Below are positions 1 to 5,076 of a stretch of DNA of 7,126 nt, piece after piece. How positions within the stretch are numbered: position 1 is the first letter of the stretch; the number at the start of each line of letters is the position of its first letter. The stretch spans positions 9,650-16,775 of the forward strand of contig MGLN01000114.1 of NCBI GenBank assembly GCA_001796045.1, given 5' to 3'. The DNA comes from Caulobacterales bacterium RIFOXYB1_FULL_67_16. Its GTDB lineage: Bacteria > Pseudomonadota > Alphaproteobacteria > Caulobacterales > Caulobacteraceae. Under the pieces are notes generated by a model. It was given only the letters and a program-made list of their open reading frames with translations. It was not told the origin of the DNA and searched no databases. A program made the translations under genes and the position numbers.

Positions 1-977
1 AGCCGACGTCTGCGCCGGAGGCGAAGGCGGCCTGGGACGGCTATCTGAAGACCGGGCAATCTGGCGCGCTGGAGGTCAAGGCGGGGCTGTCGGGCGAGGC
101 GACTTCGGGCGGCTATGTCGTGCCGTATGAGACCGAACGGGCCATCGAGCGTCGGCTGATGGCGGCCTCGCCGATGCGCGAGATCGCGACGGTCAGGACG
201 GTGGCGGCGGGCGTGTTCCGAAAGCCGGTCTCGACGGCGGGCGTGGCCTGCGGCTGGGTGGCGGAGACGGCCGCACGACCGGAGACCGATCCGGCGACCC
301 TGGCCCTGTTGGAGTTCCCCTCGGCCGATCTGTACGCCAATCCGGCGGCGACCCAGGCGTTGCTGGACGACGCCATGGTCGATCTGGACGAATGGCTGGC
401 GGCCGAGGTCGAGGACGCCTTTGCGGCCCAGGAGACCCAGGCCTTCGTGGGCGGCGACGGGGTGAACAAGCCCAAGGGCTTTCTGGCCTATCCGACCGTG
501 GCGGACGCGGGTCAGGTCTGGGGCCAGATCGGCTATGTGGCCTCTGGCGCGGCGGGCGGGTTCGCGCCGACCAGCCCGGCGGATCGGCTGATCGACCTGA
601 TCTATGCGCCCAAGGCCCAATACCGGCCGAACGGGCGGTTCGTGATGAACAGGAAGACGGTCTCGGCCGTGCGCAAGTTCAAGGACGCGGACGGCAACTA
701 CATCTGGCAGCCGGCGACGCGGCTGGGCGAGACGGCCAGCCTGCTCGGCTATCCGATCACCGAGATCGAGACCCTGCCGGATGTGGCGGCGAATAGCCTG
801 TCCATCGCCTTCGGGGACTTCCAGCGGGGCTATCTGATCGTGGATCGGGCGGGGGTGCGGGTGCTGCGCGACCCCTATTCGGCCAAGCCCTATGTGCTGT
901 TCTACACGACCAAGCGGGTCGGCGGCGGGGTGCAGAACTTCGACGCGATCAAGGTGATGAAGTTCGCGGTCGCCTGA
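1..977 (+). CDS. HK97-fold major capsid protein, GTA g5 type (5' partial)
   Basis: This is the major capsid protein that forms the particle head. The frame is open from the window edge (first full codon at base 3) to the TGA at 975-977, so 324 C-terminal residues are present and the true start lies upstream. The first GTG at base 120 is an internal valine in the segment GGYVVPYETE, which is typical of the start of the mature capsid core in HK97-type proteins, so it is not the start codon. Other family-like stretches are GGDGVNKPKGFL (E-loop/spine area), FVMNRKTVSAVRKFKD, LLGYPITEIETLP and the end YVLFYTTKRVGGGVQNFDAIKVMKF. The missing N-terminus should hold the scaffold-like delta domain, which the g4-type protease removes during head maturation in this family. 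The next gene begins after a 61-bp spacer that contains a strong hairpin. The family assignment is firm; the GTA assignment rests on the downstream gene order. Confidence 0.95.
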   Translation, partial: PTSAPEAKAAWDGYLKTGQSGALEVKAGLSGEATSGGYVVPYETERAIERRLMAASPMREIATVRTVAAGVFRKPVSTAGVACGWVAETAARPETDPATLALLEFPSADLYANPAATQALLDDAMVDLDEWLAAEVEDAFAAQETQAFVGGDGVNKPKGFLAYPTVADAGQVWGQIGYVASGAAGGFAPTSPADRLIDLIYAPKAQYRPNGRFVMNRKTVSAVRKFKDADGNYIWQPATRLGETASLLGYPITEIETLPDVAANSLSIAFGDFQRGYLIVDRAGVRVLRDPYSAKPYVLFYTTKRVGGGVQNFDAIKVMKFAVA

Positions 978-983
978 CGGCGG

Positions 984-1012
984 ATCTCCCTCCCCGGAGC
1001 GGGGAGGGAGAT
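984..1012 (+). terminator. Strong GC hairpin between capsid and adaptor genes (attenuator-like)
   Basis: A perfect 13-bp inverted repeat (984-996 with 1000-1012) encloses a 3-nt GAG loop. It begins 6 nt after the capsid stop codon and is followed only by the weak T-rich run TTCTT. It could be a partial Rho-independent terminator or an mRNA 3'-end stabiliser that keeps capsid mRNA more abundant than the tail-gene mRNA. It could also be a copy of a CTCCCTCCCC/GGGGAGGGAG intergenic palindrome, a type I recall as common in Caulobacterales genomes. The hairpin is seen directly; its function is inferred. Confidence 0.6.
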
Positions 1013-1038
1013 TCTTCAATCCGACAACGGAGATTTTC

Positions 1039-1302
1039 ATGGCGCAGCCGGTGACGGTGGCGGAGGCGAAGCTGTTTTTGCGGGTCGAGCATGAGGCCGA
1101 GGACGGCTTGATCCAGACCCTGATCGCGGCCGCCCAGGCGCGGGTCGAGGGGGAGGTGGGGTTGAGTCTGACCTCGACCGCGCCGGCGGGGCTGAGGCTG
1201 GCGATCCTGATGCTGGTGCTGCGGGCCTACGAGCGGGGCGAGGCGGTGGAGATCGAACCGGTCGAGGCCTGGATCGCCCCCTATCGCGTGGTGCGGCTGT
1301 GA
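1039..1302 (+). CDS. Head-tail connector/adaptor protein, GTA g6 type (gp6-like)
   Basis: This 87-residue protein most likely forms the adaptor ring that docks under the portal and begins the neck. The N-terminal part (TVAEAKLFLRVEHEAEDGLIQTLIAAAQARVEG, about residues 6-38) matches the start of the HK97 gp6 / DUF3199-like connector family: a short segment, an acidic turn, then a long helix. A second helix (residues 51-67) is followed by an acidic tail. The ATG at 1039 is chosen because GGAG at 1029-1032 lies 6 nt upstream and the connector motif starts directly after it. The stop overlaps the next start (GTGA, 1299-1302), so translation of the two neck proteins is probably coupled. From memory the RcGTA adaptor is considerably longer, so this is a short version close to the minimal connector domain. 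Family confidence is good despite low sequence conservation, helped by its position between capsid and stopper. Confidence 0.8.
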   Translation: MAQPVTVAEAKLFLRVEHEAEDGLIQTLIAAAQARVEGEVGLSLTSTAPAGLRLAILMLVLRAYERGEAVEIEPVEAWIAPYRVVRL

Positions 1303-1595
1303 GGATCCTGGCGGGATTGTTCCGACCGGTCGAAGCCGAGACCCCCTACGGCGGCCGCAGCGTGGCGTTCGAGGAGGTCGGGTCGGCCTGGCTGAACTGC
1401 GGAACGCGGCGGCGGGTGGAGCGGGGCGAGGGCGATCAACGGCGGACGGTCGAGAGCCTGAACGCGGAGGCGCGGGCCGACGAACGGCTTTCCGTCGGTC
1501 GGGTGCTGCGGTTCGGAGGGGCGGACTGGGATCTGGTTTCGGTCGAGGCGCTGCGGCCCGGGCGGGTGAAGCTGGGCCTGGAGCGGGTGCGATGA
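1299..1595 (+). CDS. Head-tail stopper / head closure protein, GTA g7 type
   Basis: This 98-residue protein is probably the stopper ring placed between adaptor and tail terminator. The GTG start overlaps the preceding stop by 4 nt, and the reading ends in ATGA, which starts the next gene. The sequence reads as a small all-beta protein: FEEVGSAWLNCGTRRRVE (about 24-41), a charged linker, then RVLRFGGADWDLVSVEAL (68-85) and a closing strand RVKLGLERV. This resembles the phage head-tail adaptor/joining family (SPP1 gp16-like), whose members usually run about 100-110 residues, so the length fits. The protein is arginine-rich, as expected for a neck component facing DNA. Assignment depends partly on its exact place in the GTA order, because this family diverges quickly. 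No frameshift or truncation is visible. Confidence 0.78.
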   Translation: MRILAGLFRPVEAETPYGGRSVAFEEVGSAWLNCGTRRRVERGEGDQRRTVESLNAEARADERLSVGRVLRFGGADWDLVSVEALRPGRVKLGLERVR

Positions 1596-2002
1596 AGGAT
1601 CATGAGAGCGCGCTGCAAAAGGCCGTGCTGGCGGCGCTGAAGGGCGATGCGGCGGTGCAGGCCCTGACCGGCGGGCGGGTGGTTGATACGCCGCCGGAGG
1701 GGACGGCCTGCCCCTATCTGGCGCTGGGCCGATGCGAGAGCCGGCCGCTGGCGGCGGACGGGGGCGGGGTGGAGCAGAGGCTGACCCTGAGGGGCGTTTC
1801 GCGCTTCGCCGGCTCCGAAGAGGCCAAGGCCCTGGCGGCGGCGGTGCGGGCGCGCCTGCACGAGGCGGTGCTGGAGGCCGATGGGGTGCGGACGGCGACC
1901 CTGAGGGCGAGCTTCGCCGACGTGTTTCGGGCCGGAGACGGGCGGCGGACCTATGCGGTGGTGCGCCTGAGGGCGGTGACCGAAGAAGTGGCGAGTGGTT
2001 AG
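1592..2002 (+). CDS. Tail terminator, DUF3168 family, GTA g8 type
   Basis: This 136-residue protein belongs to DUF3168, which forms the tail terminator ring that caps the tail tube and joins it to the neck. Visible family features are the N-terminal helix HESALQKAVLAALKGD (4-19), ALTGGRVVDTPPEG followed by PYLALGRCES (41-50), a beta strand EQRLTLRGVSRF (61-72), a helix EEAKALAAAVRARLHEAVLE (76-95) and the final strand RRTYAVVRLRAVTEE. The ATG overlaps the stopper's stop (ATGA, 1592-1595). The last few codons (VASG) and the TAG stop lie inside the left arm of a palindromic repeat, so the C-terminal tail may have been rewritten by insertion of that repeat. The spacer that follows breaks the otherwise tight coupling between neck and tube genes. 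Confidence 0.85.
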   Translation: MKDHESALQKAVLAALKGDAAVQALTGGRVVDTPPEGTACPYLALGRCESRPLAADGGGVEQRLTLRGVSRFAGSEEAKALAAAVRARLHEAVLEADGVRTATLRASFADVFRAGDGRRTYAVVRLRAVTEEVASG

Positions 2003-2086
2003 TGGCGTGTGGCGAGCCGGGTTGGGGAGGCGGACGCATCGGGGTATCCGCTGGGACAATTTCCTCGCCGCTCGTCACTCGCCGCT
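1987..2086. repeat. Degenerate palindromic repeat spacer between g8 and g9
   Basis: An imperfect inverted repeat pairs 1987-2007 with 2066-2086 (16 of 21 positions match; some of the mismatches are G-U compatible). The exact core GGCGAGTG is at 1990-1997 and its complement at 2076-2083. The left arm overlaps the end and stop codon of the g8-type gene; the right arm ends 29 nt before the g9-type start. The left side has repeated AGTGGCG/GAGTGG units. It looks like the GCGAGTAG/GTGAGTGG-type intergenic palindromes I recall from Caulobacterales and some other GC-rich proteobacteria. That family link is from memory, not from a search. No gene is visible in the 113-bp spacer. Confidence 0.5.
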
Positions 2087-2115
2087 GGCCGTTCATGAGC
2101 AAAGCGAGGACACGA

Positions 2116-2526
2116 ATGACTGCACAGGCGGGCAAGGACATGCTGCTGAAGGTCGAGGGGGCGCCGGGCGTCTTCACGACGGTGGCGGGGCTAAGAGCGC
2201 GGACGATTTCGCTGAACGCGCGCACGGTGGATGCGACCGACGGCGACAGCGCGGGACGCTGGCGCGAGTTGCTGGCCGGGGCCGGGGTCAAGTCGGCGGC
2301 GGTGTCCGGGCAGGGGATCTTCCGCGATGCGGCGTCGGACGCCCTGGTGCGCGAGGCCTTCTTCGACCAGGCGGCGAAGCGGTGGCGGCTGGTGGTGCCG
2401 GACTTCGGCGTGCTGGAAGGGCCGTTCCTGGTGGCGGCGCTGGAGTACGCCGGCGAGCATGAGGGGGAGGCGACCTTTGCGCTGAGCCTCGCGAGCGCCG
2501 GAGAGATCGGATTTTCGGCGATATGA
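2116..2526 (+). CDS. Major tail tube protein, TP901-1 family, GTA g9 type
   Basis: This 136-residue protein is the main tail tube subunit, stacked in hexameric rings to form the non-contractile tail. The N-terminus AQAGKDMLLKVE, then FTTVAGLRARTISLNARTVDATD (20-42), is the hallmark of the TP901-1 / phi13-type tail tube family. It is followed by GRWRELLAGAGVKSAAVSGQG (48-67), FRDAASDALVREAFF (69-83), WRLVVPDFGVLEGPFLV and YAGEHEGEATFALSLASAGEIGF. The family length is about 135 residues, so it is complete. ATG 2116 is chosen because GAGGA lies at 2106-2110 and the conserved N-terminus starts at once. An in-frame ATG at 2095 would add seven residues (MSKARTR) encoded just after the palindromic repeat and is less likely. 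The stop overlaps the g10-type start (ATGA, 2523-2526). Confidence 0.92.
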   Translation: MTAQAGKDMLLKVEGAPGVFTTVAGLRARTISLNARTVDATDGDSAGRWRELLAGAGVKSAAVSGQGIFRDAASDALVREAFFDQAAKRWRLVVPDFGVLEGPFLVAALEYAGEHEGEATFALSLASAGEIGFSAI

Positions 2527-2813
2527 GCGACGGGGACATCGGCGCGCGGGGCGAAGTCGGGGTGATGTTGGGCGGGGTGCGGCGCAGGGTGTGTCTGACG
2601 CTGGGCGCCCTGGCGGAGATCGAGACGGGGCTGGGGGTCCAGGGGCTGGCGGCCGCGGCGGAGCGGATGAGGGCGCTCTCGGCGCGCGACCTGATGGTGG
2701 TGCTGGGGGCGGTGCTGCGCGGCGGAGGCGAGGATCGGCCGAACGTTGGTGCGGTTGATCCGCGCGAGGCGGCCCAGGCGGTGGCGGCGGCCTTCGAGGC
2801 AGCGGCGCGGTGA
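2523..2813 (+). CDS. Tail assembly protein, GTA g10 type (Phage_TAC_11-like)
   Basis: This 96-residue protein matches the small GTA gp10 family, regarded as a tail assembly chaperone. Typical features are a beta-rich start (GEVGVMLGGVRRRVCLTLGA, 10-29) and the helix GALAEIETGLGVQGLAAAAERM (28-49), with ALAEIE strongly characteristic. Then comes ARDLMVVLGAVLRGGGEDRP, and finally a helical end built around PREAAQAVAAAFEAA. It starts at an ATGA overlap with the tail tube gene and ends at a GTGA overlap with g10.1, so tube, chaperone and partner should be made in fixed proportion. In lambda-like phages the analogous G and GT proteins act on the tape measure before tube polymerisation. By analogy this protein and its neighbour probably do the same for the short tape measure encoded next. 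Confidence 0.85.
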   Translation: MSDGDIGARGEVGVMLGGVRRRVCLTLGALAEIETGLGVQGLAAAAERMRALSARDLMVVLGAVLRGGGEDRPNVGAVDPREAAQAVAAAFEAAAR

Positions 2814-2998
2814 GTTCCGAACAGACGCCGTGGGGCGAGATGCTGCGGGCGGCGATGCGGATGGGGATCGCGCCCGAGGCCTTCTGGCGGCTGTCGCTGA
2901 AGGAATGGCGGATGCTGACCGAGGCGCCGCGCGGGACGGCGCCGATGGGCCGGGCCGGATTGACGAAACTGATGGAGGACTGGCCGGATGGCGGATGA
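2810..2998 (+). CDS. Small tail assembly chaperone, GTA g10.1 type (DUF2376 / Phage_TAC_6)
   Basis: This 62-residue protein carries the compact DUF2376 pattern. It has W-G-E-M-L-R near the N-terminus (8-13), MGIAPEAFWRLSLKEWRMLTE (18-38) with the characteristic P-x-x-F-W-x-L-x-x-x-E-W spacing, and a short helix at the end (MGRAGLTKLMEDWPDG). The GTG start overlaps the g10 stop by 4 nt, and its own stop lies 11 nt inside the start of the tape measure gene. It is in the -1 frame relative to g10, the same relation as lambda GT to G. However, no classic slippery heptamer is apparent in the overlap, and a proper start codon is present. It is probably the second partner of the chaperone pair that binds the tape measure protein. 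This is a short gene and easily missed by gene callers. Confidence 0.85.
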   Translation: MSSEQTPWGEMLRAAMRMGIAPEAFWRLSLKEWRMLTEAPRGTAPMGRAGLTKLMEDWPDGG

Positions 2999-3515
2999 GT
3001 TCGGGCAGGGCGGGGTCGACGATCTGCCGCAGAAGGCCGCCGAGGCGGGCGCGGCGCTGGAGGCGCTGAAGGGACCGGCGGAGGATGCGGCCAATGCGAT
3101 AGAGGCGGCGTTCGGAAGGGCGGGCGACAGTCTGACCCGATCGCTGGCGCGGGCGGCGGCGGACGGGGAGGTGTCGCTGGCGGAGCTGGCGCGGGCGGTG
3201 CTGAATGCGGTGAACGCGGCAGGGGGCGGCGGATCCGGAAACGGGCTGAGCGCGGCCGTCCAGGCGGCGGCGTCCAGCTTTGGAGGGGCGCGGGCCGATG
3301 GAGGGCCGGTGCTGGGCGGCGGCGCCTATCTGGTCGGAGAGCGCGGACCTGAGGTGTTTCGCCCGGCGACGGGCGGCGAGGTCGGGCCCGTCTCAGCCAG
3401 CGGGGTGACCGTCAATGTGGCGGTGGACGGCGGGGCGTCGGCCCTGCTGCGCTCTGAGGCCCAGATCGCCCAGATGCTGGCGCGGGCGGTCAGTCTGGGT
3501 GCGAGGCGGATGTAG
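2988..3515 (+). CDS. Short tail tape measure protein, GTA g11 type
   Basis: This 175-residue protein matches the short GTA gp11 tape measure family that sets tail length. It has an N-terminal alpha-helical, alanine-rich part (about 14-77), a glycine-rich hinge (79-86), then the family signature RADGGPV ... YLVGERGPEVF (102-124), seen at the C-terminus of many lambda-type tape measure proteins. It ends with a beta strand VTVNVAVDGG (140-149) and a helix (151-170). No transmembrane segment is evident. Ordinary phage tape measures are many hundreds of residues; at roughly 1.5 angstrom per residue this one would specify a tail of only about 26 nm, if that rule applies here. The ATG at 2988 overlaps the g10.1 stop by 11 nt. 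It is the last gene before the interrupted region and ends at TAG 3513-3515, followed by a TTTTT run (3517-3521). Confidence 0.88.
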   Translation: MADEFGQGGVDDLPQKAAEAGAALEALKGPAEDAANAIEAAFGRAGDSLTRSLARAAADGEVSLAELARAVLNAVNAAGGGGSGNGLSAAVQAAASSFGGARADGGPVLGGGAYLVGERGPEVFRPATGGEVGPVSASGVTVNVAVDGGASALLRSEAQIAQMLARAVSLGARRM

Positions 3516-3531
3516 GTTTTTGAGTGCGAGT

Positions 3532-3624
3532 GAAAAGTGAGCCGGGCGTGGGTGAGAGGTGAGCTGAAGGGGAGATGGTGAGGAGATTGTGGTCCGCCTA
3601 GGCTCACCCACTTGCTCACTTTTC
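3532..3624. terminator. Inverted-repeat spacer between convergent genes, putative bidirectional terminator
   Basis: The spacer between the two convergent stop codons contains an 11-bp exact inverted repeat (3532-3542 with 3614-3624: GAAAAGTGAGC and GCTCACTTTTC). After a small asymmetric internal loop this continues as a further 9-bp exact pair (3548-3556 with 3603-3611). The outer A4 and T4 tracts give each strand a T-rich 3' edge, as in bidirectional terminators, but the enclosed 46-nt loop is long. A competing 10-bp pairing (3550-3559 with 3642-3651) also exists. The GTGAG-rich units recall the repeat upstream of the tail tube gene. The pairing is seen directly; termination is inferred. Confidence 0.4.
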
Positions 3625-3660
3625 CAACCCTTGCTTGCCCTCCTCTCACCCAGGCTCAGA

Positions 3661-4365
3661 TCATTCGCCCTTGGGGTTCGGGCCGAAGCGGTTGTCGCCC
3701 TTCTGACCTTCGACCAGACCGATCCACAGAAGGAAGATCAGAGGGACAATGGCCGACAGGGTGAAGGCGATCATGCCGGGGCCGATCAGGGCCAGGACGG
3801 CGGCGGGATCCTCGTCGAAGTCGTAGCCGGTCATGCCGTTAGCGATGGCGGCCATGCCGACCATGACGATCCCCACCATGACGAAGGCGACCGACGAAGC
3901 CCAGGGAATGGCGATCAGCCAGCCGGTCTTGCCCATGTCGTGCAGACGCTTCACCGAAATCGCCAGGTTGGGCCAGATCAGGGCCAGTAAGATGAGCCCG
4001 CCGATGATCGGCAGCCAGTTGGCGACGACGCTGACGCCCAGCAGGATCAGCCAGCCGATCCAAAAATGCGTACGGTGGATGCGACCTTCGAAAGAAAAGA
4101 ACAGCTTCTGCCAGTCGAAGCTGGCGACGTTGGTGTCGGTCGAACTGGCGTAACCGCCGGCGACGCCGACGGTGGAGGGGCCGCCGGCCAGGATCAGGAT
4201 CTGGGTCGCCTCGCCATCCTCGGGCACGAAGTCGACGCGAACGCCGGGGGCGGGGACGGCGGGCGATTGAAGGGCGGATGAGACGAAGCTGTAGCGCGCG
4301 CCGTCGTCGCCGCTGATCAGGCCGGTTCCGGCCGTGGTGTCATAGCTGAGGATTTCGCCGCGCAA
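3661..4365 (-). CDS. DUF805 membrane protein with N-terminal cold-shock-like domain
   Basis: This 234-residue protein is encoded opposite to the GTA genes. Residues 1-60 (RGEILSYDTTAGTGLISGDDG ... RYSF ... GVRVDF ... ATQILIL) look like a cold-shock/OB-fold barrel. A flexible linker (61-82) follows, and then a DUF805 domain with FEGRIHRTHFW (92-102), VKRLHDMGKTGW (138-149) and KGDNRFGP (222-229). About four hydrophobic segments are visible (roughly 101-117, 119-134, 148-174, 194-216), so it should sit in the inner membrane with the barrel probably in the cytoplasm. The start is a TTG at 4363-4365: GGGAG lies 7 nt upstream and MRGEIL is the expected domain beginning. An ATG at 4416 lacks a binding site, and longer extensions run antisense through the g12-type gene. 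The function of DUF805 proteins is not established. It is not a known GTA structural component and looks like cargo inserted between g11 and g12. Confidence 0.88.
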   Translation of the reverse strand: MRGEILSYDTTAGTGLISGDDGARYSFVSSALQSPAVPAPGVRVDFVPEDGEATQILILAGGPSTVGVAGGYASSTDTNVASFDWQKLFFSFEGRIHRTHFWIGWLILLGVSVVANWLPIIGGLILLALIWPNLAISVKRLHDMGKTGWLIAIPWASSVAFVMVGIVMVGMAAIANGMTGYDFDEDPAAVLALIGPGMIAFTLSAIVPLIFLLWIGLVEGQKGDNRFGPNPKGE

Positions 4366-4462
4366 GTCTTCGCTCCCGTTTCGATACGGCCCGTGCGGCC
4401 GCTTTGAGGCGAGCATGGACGAGCGGCGCTCTGCGAACAAGTGAAACAGGGGACAGGTTCGG
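4366..4462. promoter_or_regulatory. Divergent spacer between DUF805 gene and g12-type gene
   Basis: This 97-bp region separates two divergent genes. It should hold the promoter of the minus-strand gene, and possibly one for g12-g15 if transcription does not read through from upstream. I could not find a convincing -35/-10 pair on either strand. The ribosome binding sequences are visible: GGGAG on the minus strand at 4373-4377 for the TTG start, and an AGG (4455-4457) within a purine-rich stretch before the ATG at 4463. A small 5-bp hairpin (4387-4391 with 4397-4401) is present but weak. The promoter role comes only from gene orientation. Confidence 0.35.
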
Positions 4463-5074
4463 ATGGACTTCCATGAGGCGCGCCTGCCTGCGCGGCTGGC
4501 CTTCGGCTCGACCGGCGGGGTGGAACGGCGGACGGAGATCGCGACCCTGGCCTCGGGCTTTGAGCGGCGATCGACGCCGTGGGCCCTGGGACGGAGGCGG
4601 TATCTGATCGGGGCCAATCTGCGGTCGCTGGACGACATGGCGGAGCTGATCGCCTTCTTCGAGGCGCGGCGGGGACGGCTGTACGGGTTCCGGTTCAAGG
4701 ACTTCGCCGACTTCAAGTCGTGCGCGCCCAGCGGGACGATTTCGGCGGCTGATCAGGCGCTGGGCGTCGGGGACGGGGTTCGAACGGTCTTCCAGCTGAT
4801 CAAGGCTTACGGCGACGTGGAGCGGTCGATCACAAAACCCGTTCAGGGAACCGTTCGGATCGCGGTCGAAGGCGTCGAGACGACCGGCTTTGCCGCCGAT
4901 GCGGCGACGGGGGCGGTCACTTTGGCGGCCGCCCCTGCGCCGGGCGCGGCGGTGACGGCGGGCTTTCAGTTCGACACGCCGGTGCGGTTCGACACGGATC
5001 GGATCGAGACTACGCTGGAGAGTTTCGACGCCGGGCGAATGGTTGCGGTTCCGCTGATCGAAGTGCGGGTCTGA
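4463..5074 (+). CDS. Distal tail protein, DUF2460 family, GTA g12 type
   Basis: This 203-residue protein is a DUF2460 member, the distal tail ring that joins the tail tube to the baseplate hub in RcGTA. The family signature is clear: FHEARLPARLAFGSTGGVERRTEI (3-26) with TLASGFERRSTPWALGRRRY (28-47). It continues with LRSLDDMAELIAFFEARRGRLYGFRFKDFADFKSCAPSG (53-91), a beta-sandwich middle (VRTVFQLIKAYG, residues 106-117) and a C-terminus FQFDTPVRFDTDRIETTLESFDAGRMVAVPLIEVR (168-202). All conserved segments are present and the length is normal (about 200-210). ATG 4463 follows a purine-rich site with AGG at 4455-4457. It is the first GTA gene after the reversed DUF805 gene. The next gene starts 2 nt after its stop, so g12 and g13 are clearly co-transcribed. 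Confidence 0.93.
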   Translation: MDFHEARLPARLAFGSTGGVERRTEIATLASGFERRSTPWALGRRRYLIGANLRSLDDMAELIAFFEARRGRLYGFRFKDFADFKSCAPSGTISAADQALGVGDGVRTVFQLIKAYGDVERSITKPVQGTVRIAVEGVETTGFAADAATGAVTLAAAPAPGAAVTAGFQFDTPVRFDTDRIETTLESFDAGRMVAVPLIEVRV

Positions 5075-5076
5075 CG

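Noticed and set aside
120..977. Capsid gene starting at GTG 120
   Set aside because: The frame is open upstream to the window edge, and the residues before 120 (GLSGEATSGGYV) are conserved capsid sequence, so the GTG codes an internal valine.
1732..2115. Upstream extension of the tail tube gene frame
   Set aside because: The extension lies within the g8 gene in another frame and is glycine/arginine-rich. The conserved tail tube start is at ATG 2116 with its own ribosome binding site.
1281..2291. Long minus-strand open frame (336 codons) opposite g7-g9
   Set aside because: Proline, serine and arginine-rich low-complexity translation typical of the antisense of GC-rich genes. The + strand holds well-supported overlapping structural genes here.
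2759..2813. Programmed -1 frameshift making a g10/g10.1 fusion, as in lambda G/GT
   Set aside because: g10.1 is in the -1 frame and that frame is open from 2759, but no X-XXY-YYZ slippery heptamer is visible, and g10.1 has its own GTG start coupled by a GTGA overlap.
3589..3990. Plus-strand open frame opposite the DUF805 gene
   Set aside because: Histidine, aspartate and glutamine-rich antisense translation without a domain; the minus strand has a clear conserved protein.
4366..4716. N-terminal extension of the DUF805 frame up to 4716
   Set aside because: It runs antisense through the conserved g12 N-terminus, is basic and low in complexity, and a TTG with a good ribosome binding site sits exactly where the conserved domain begins.
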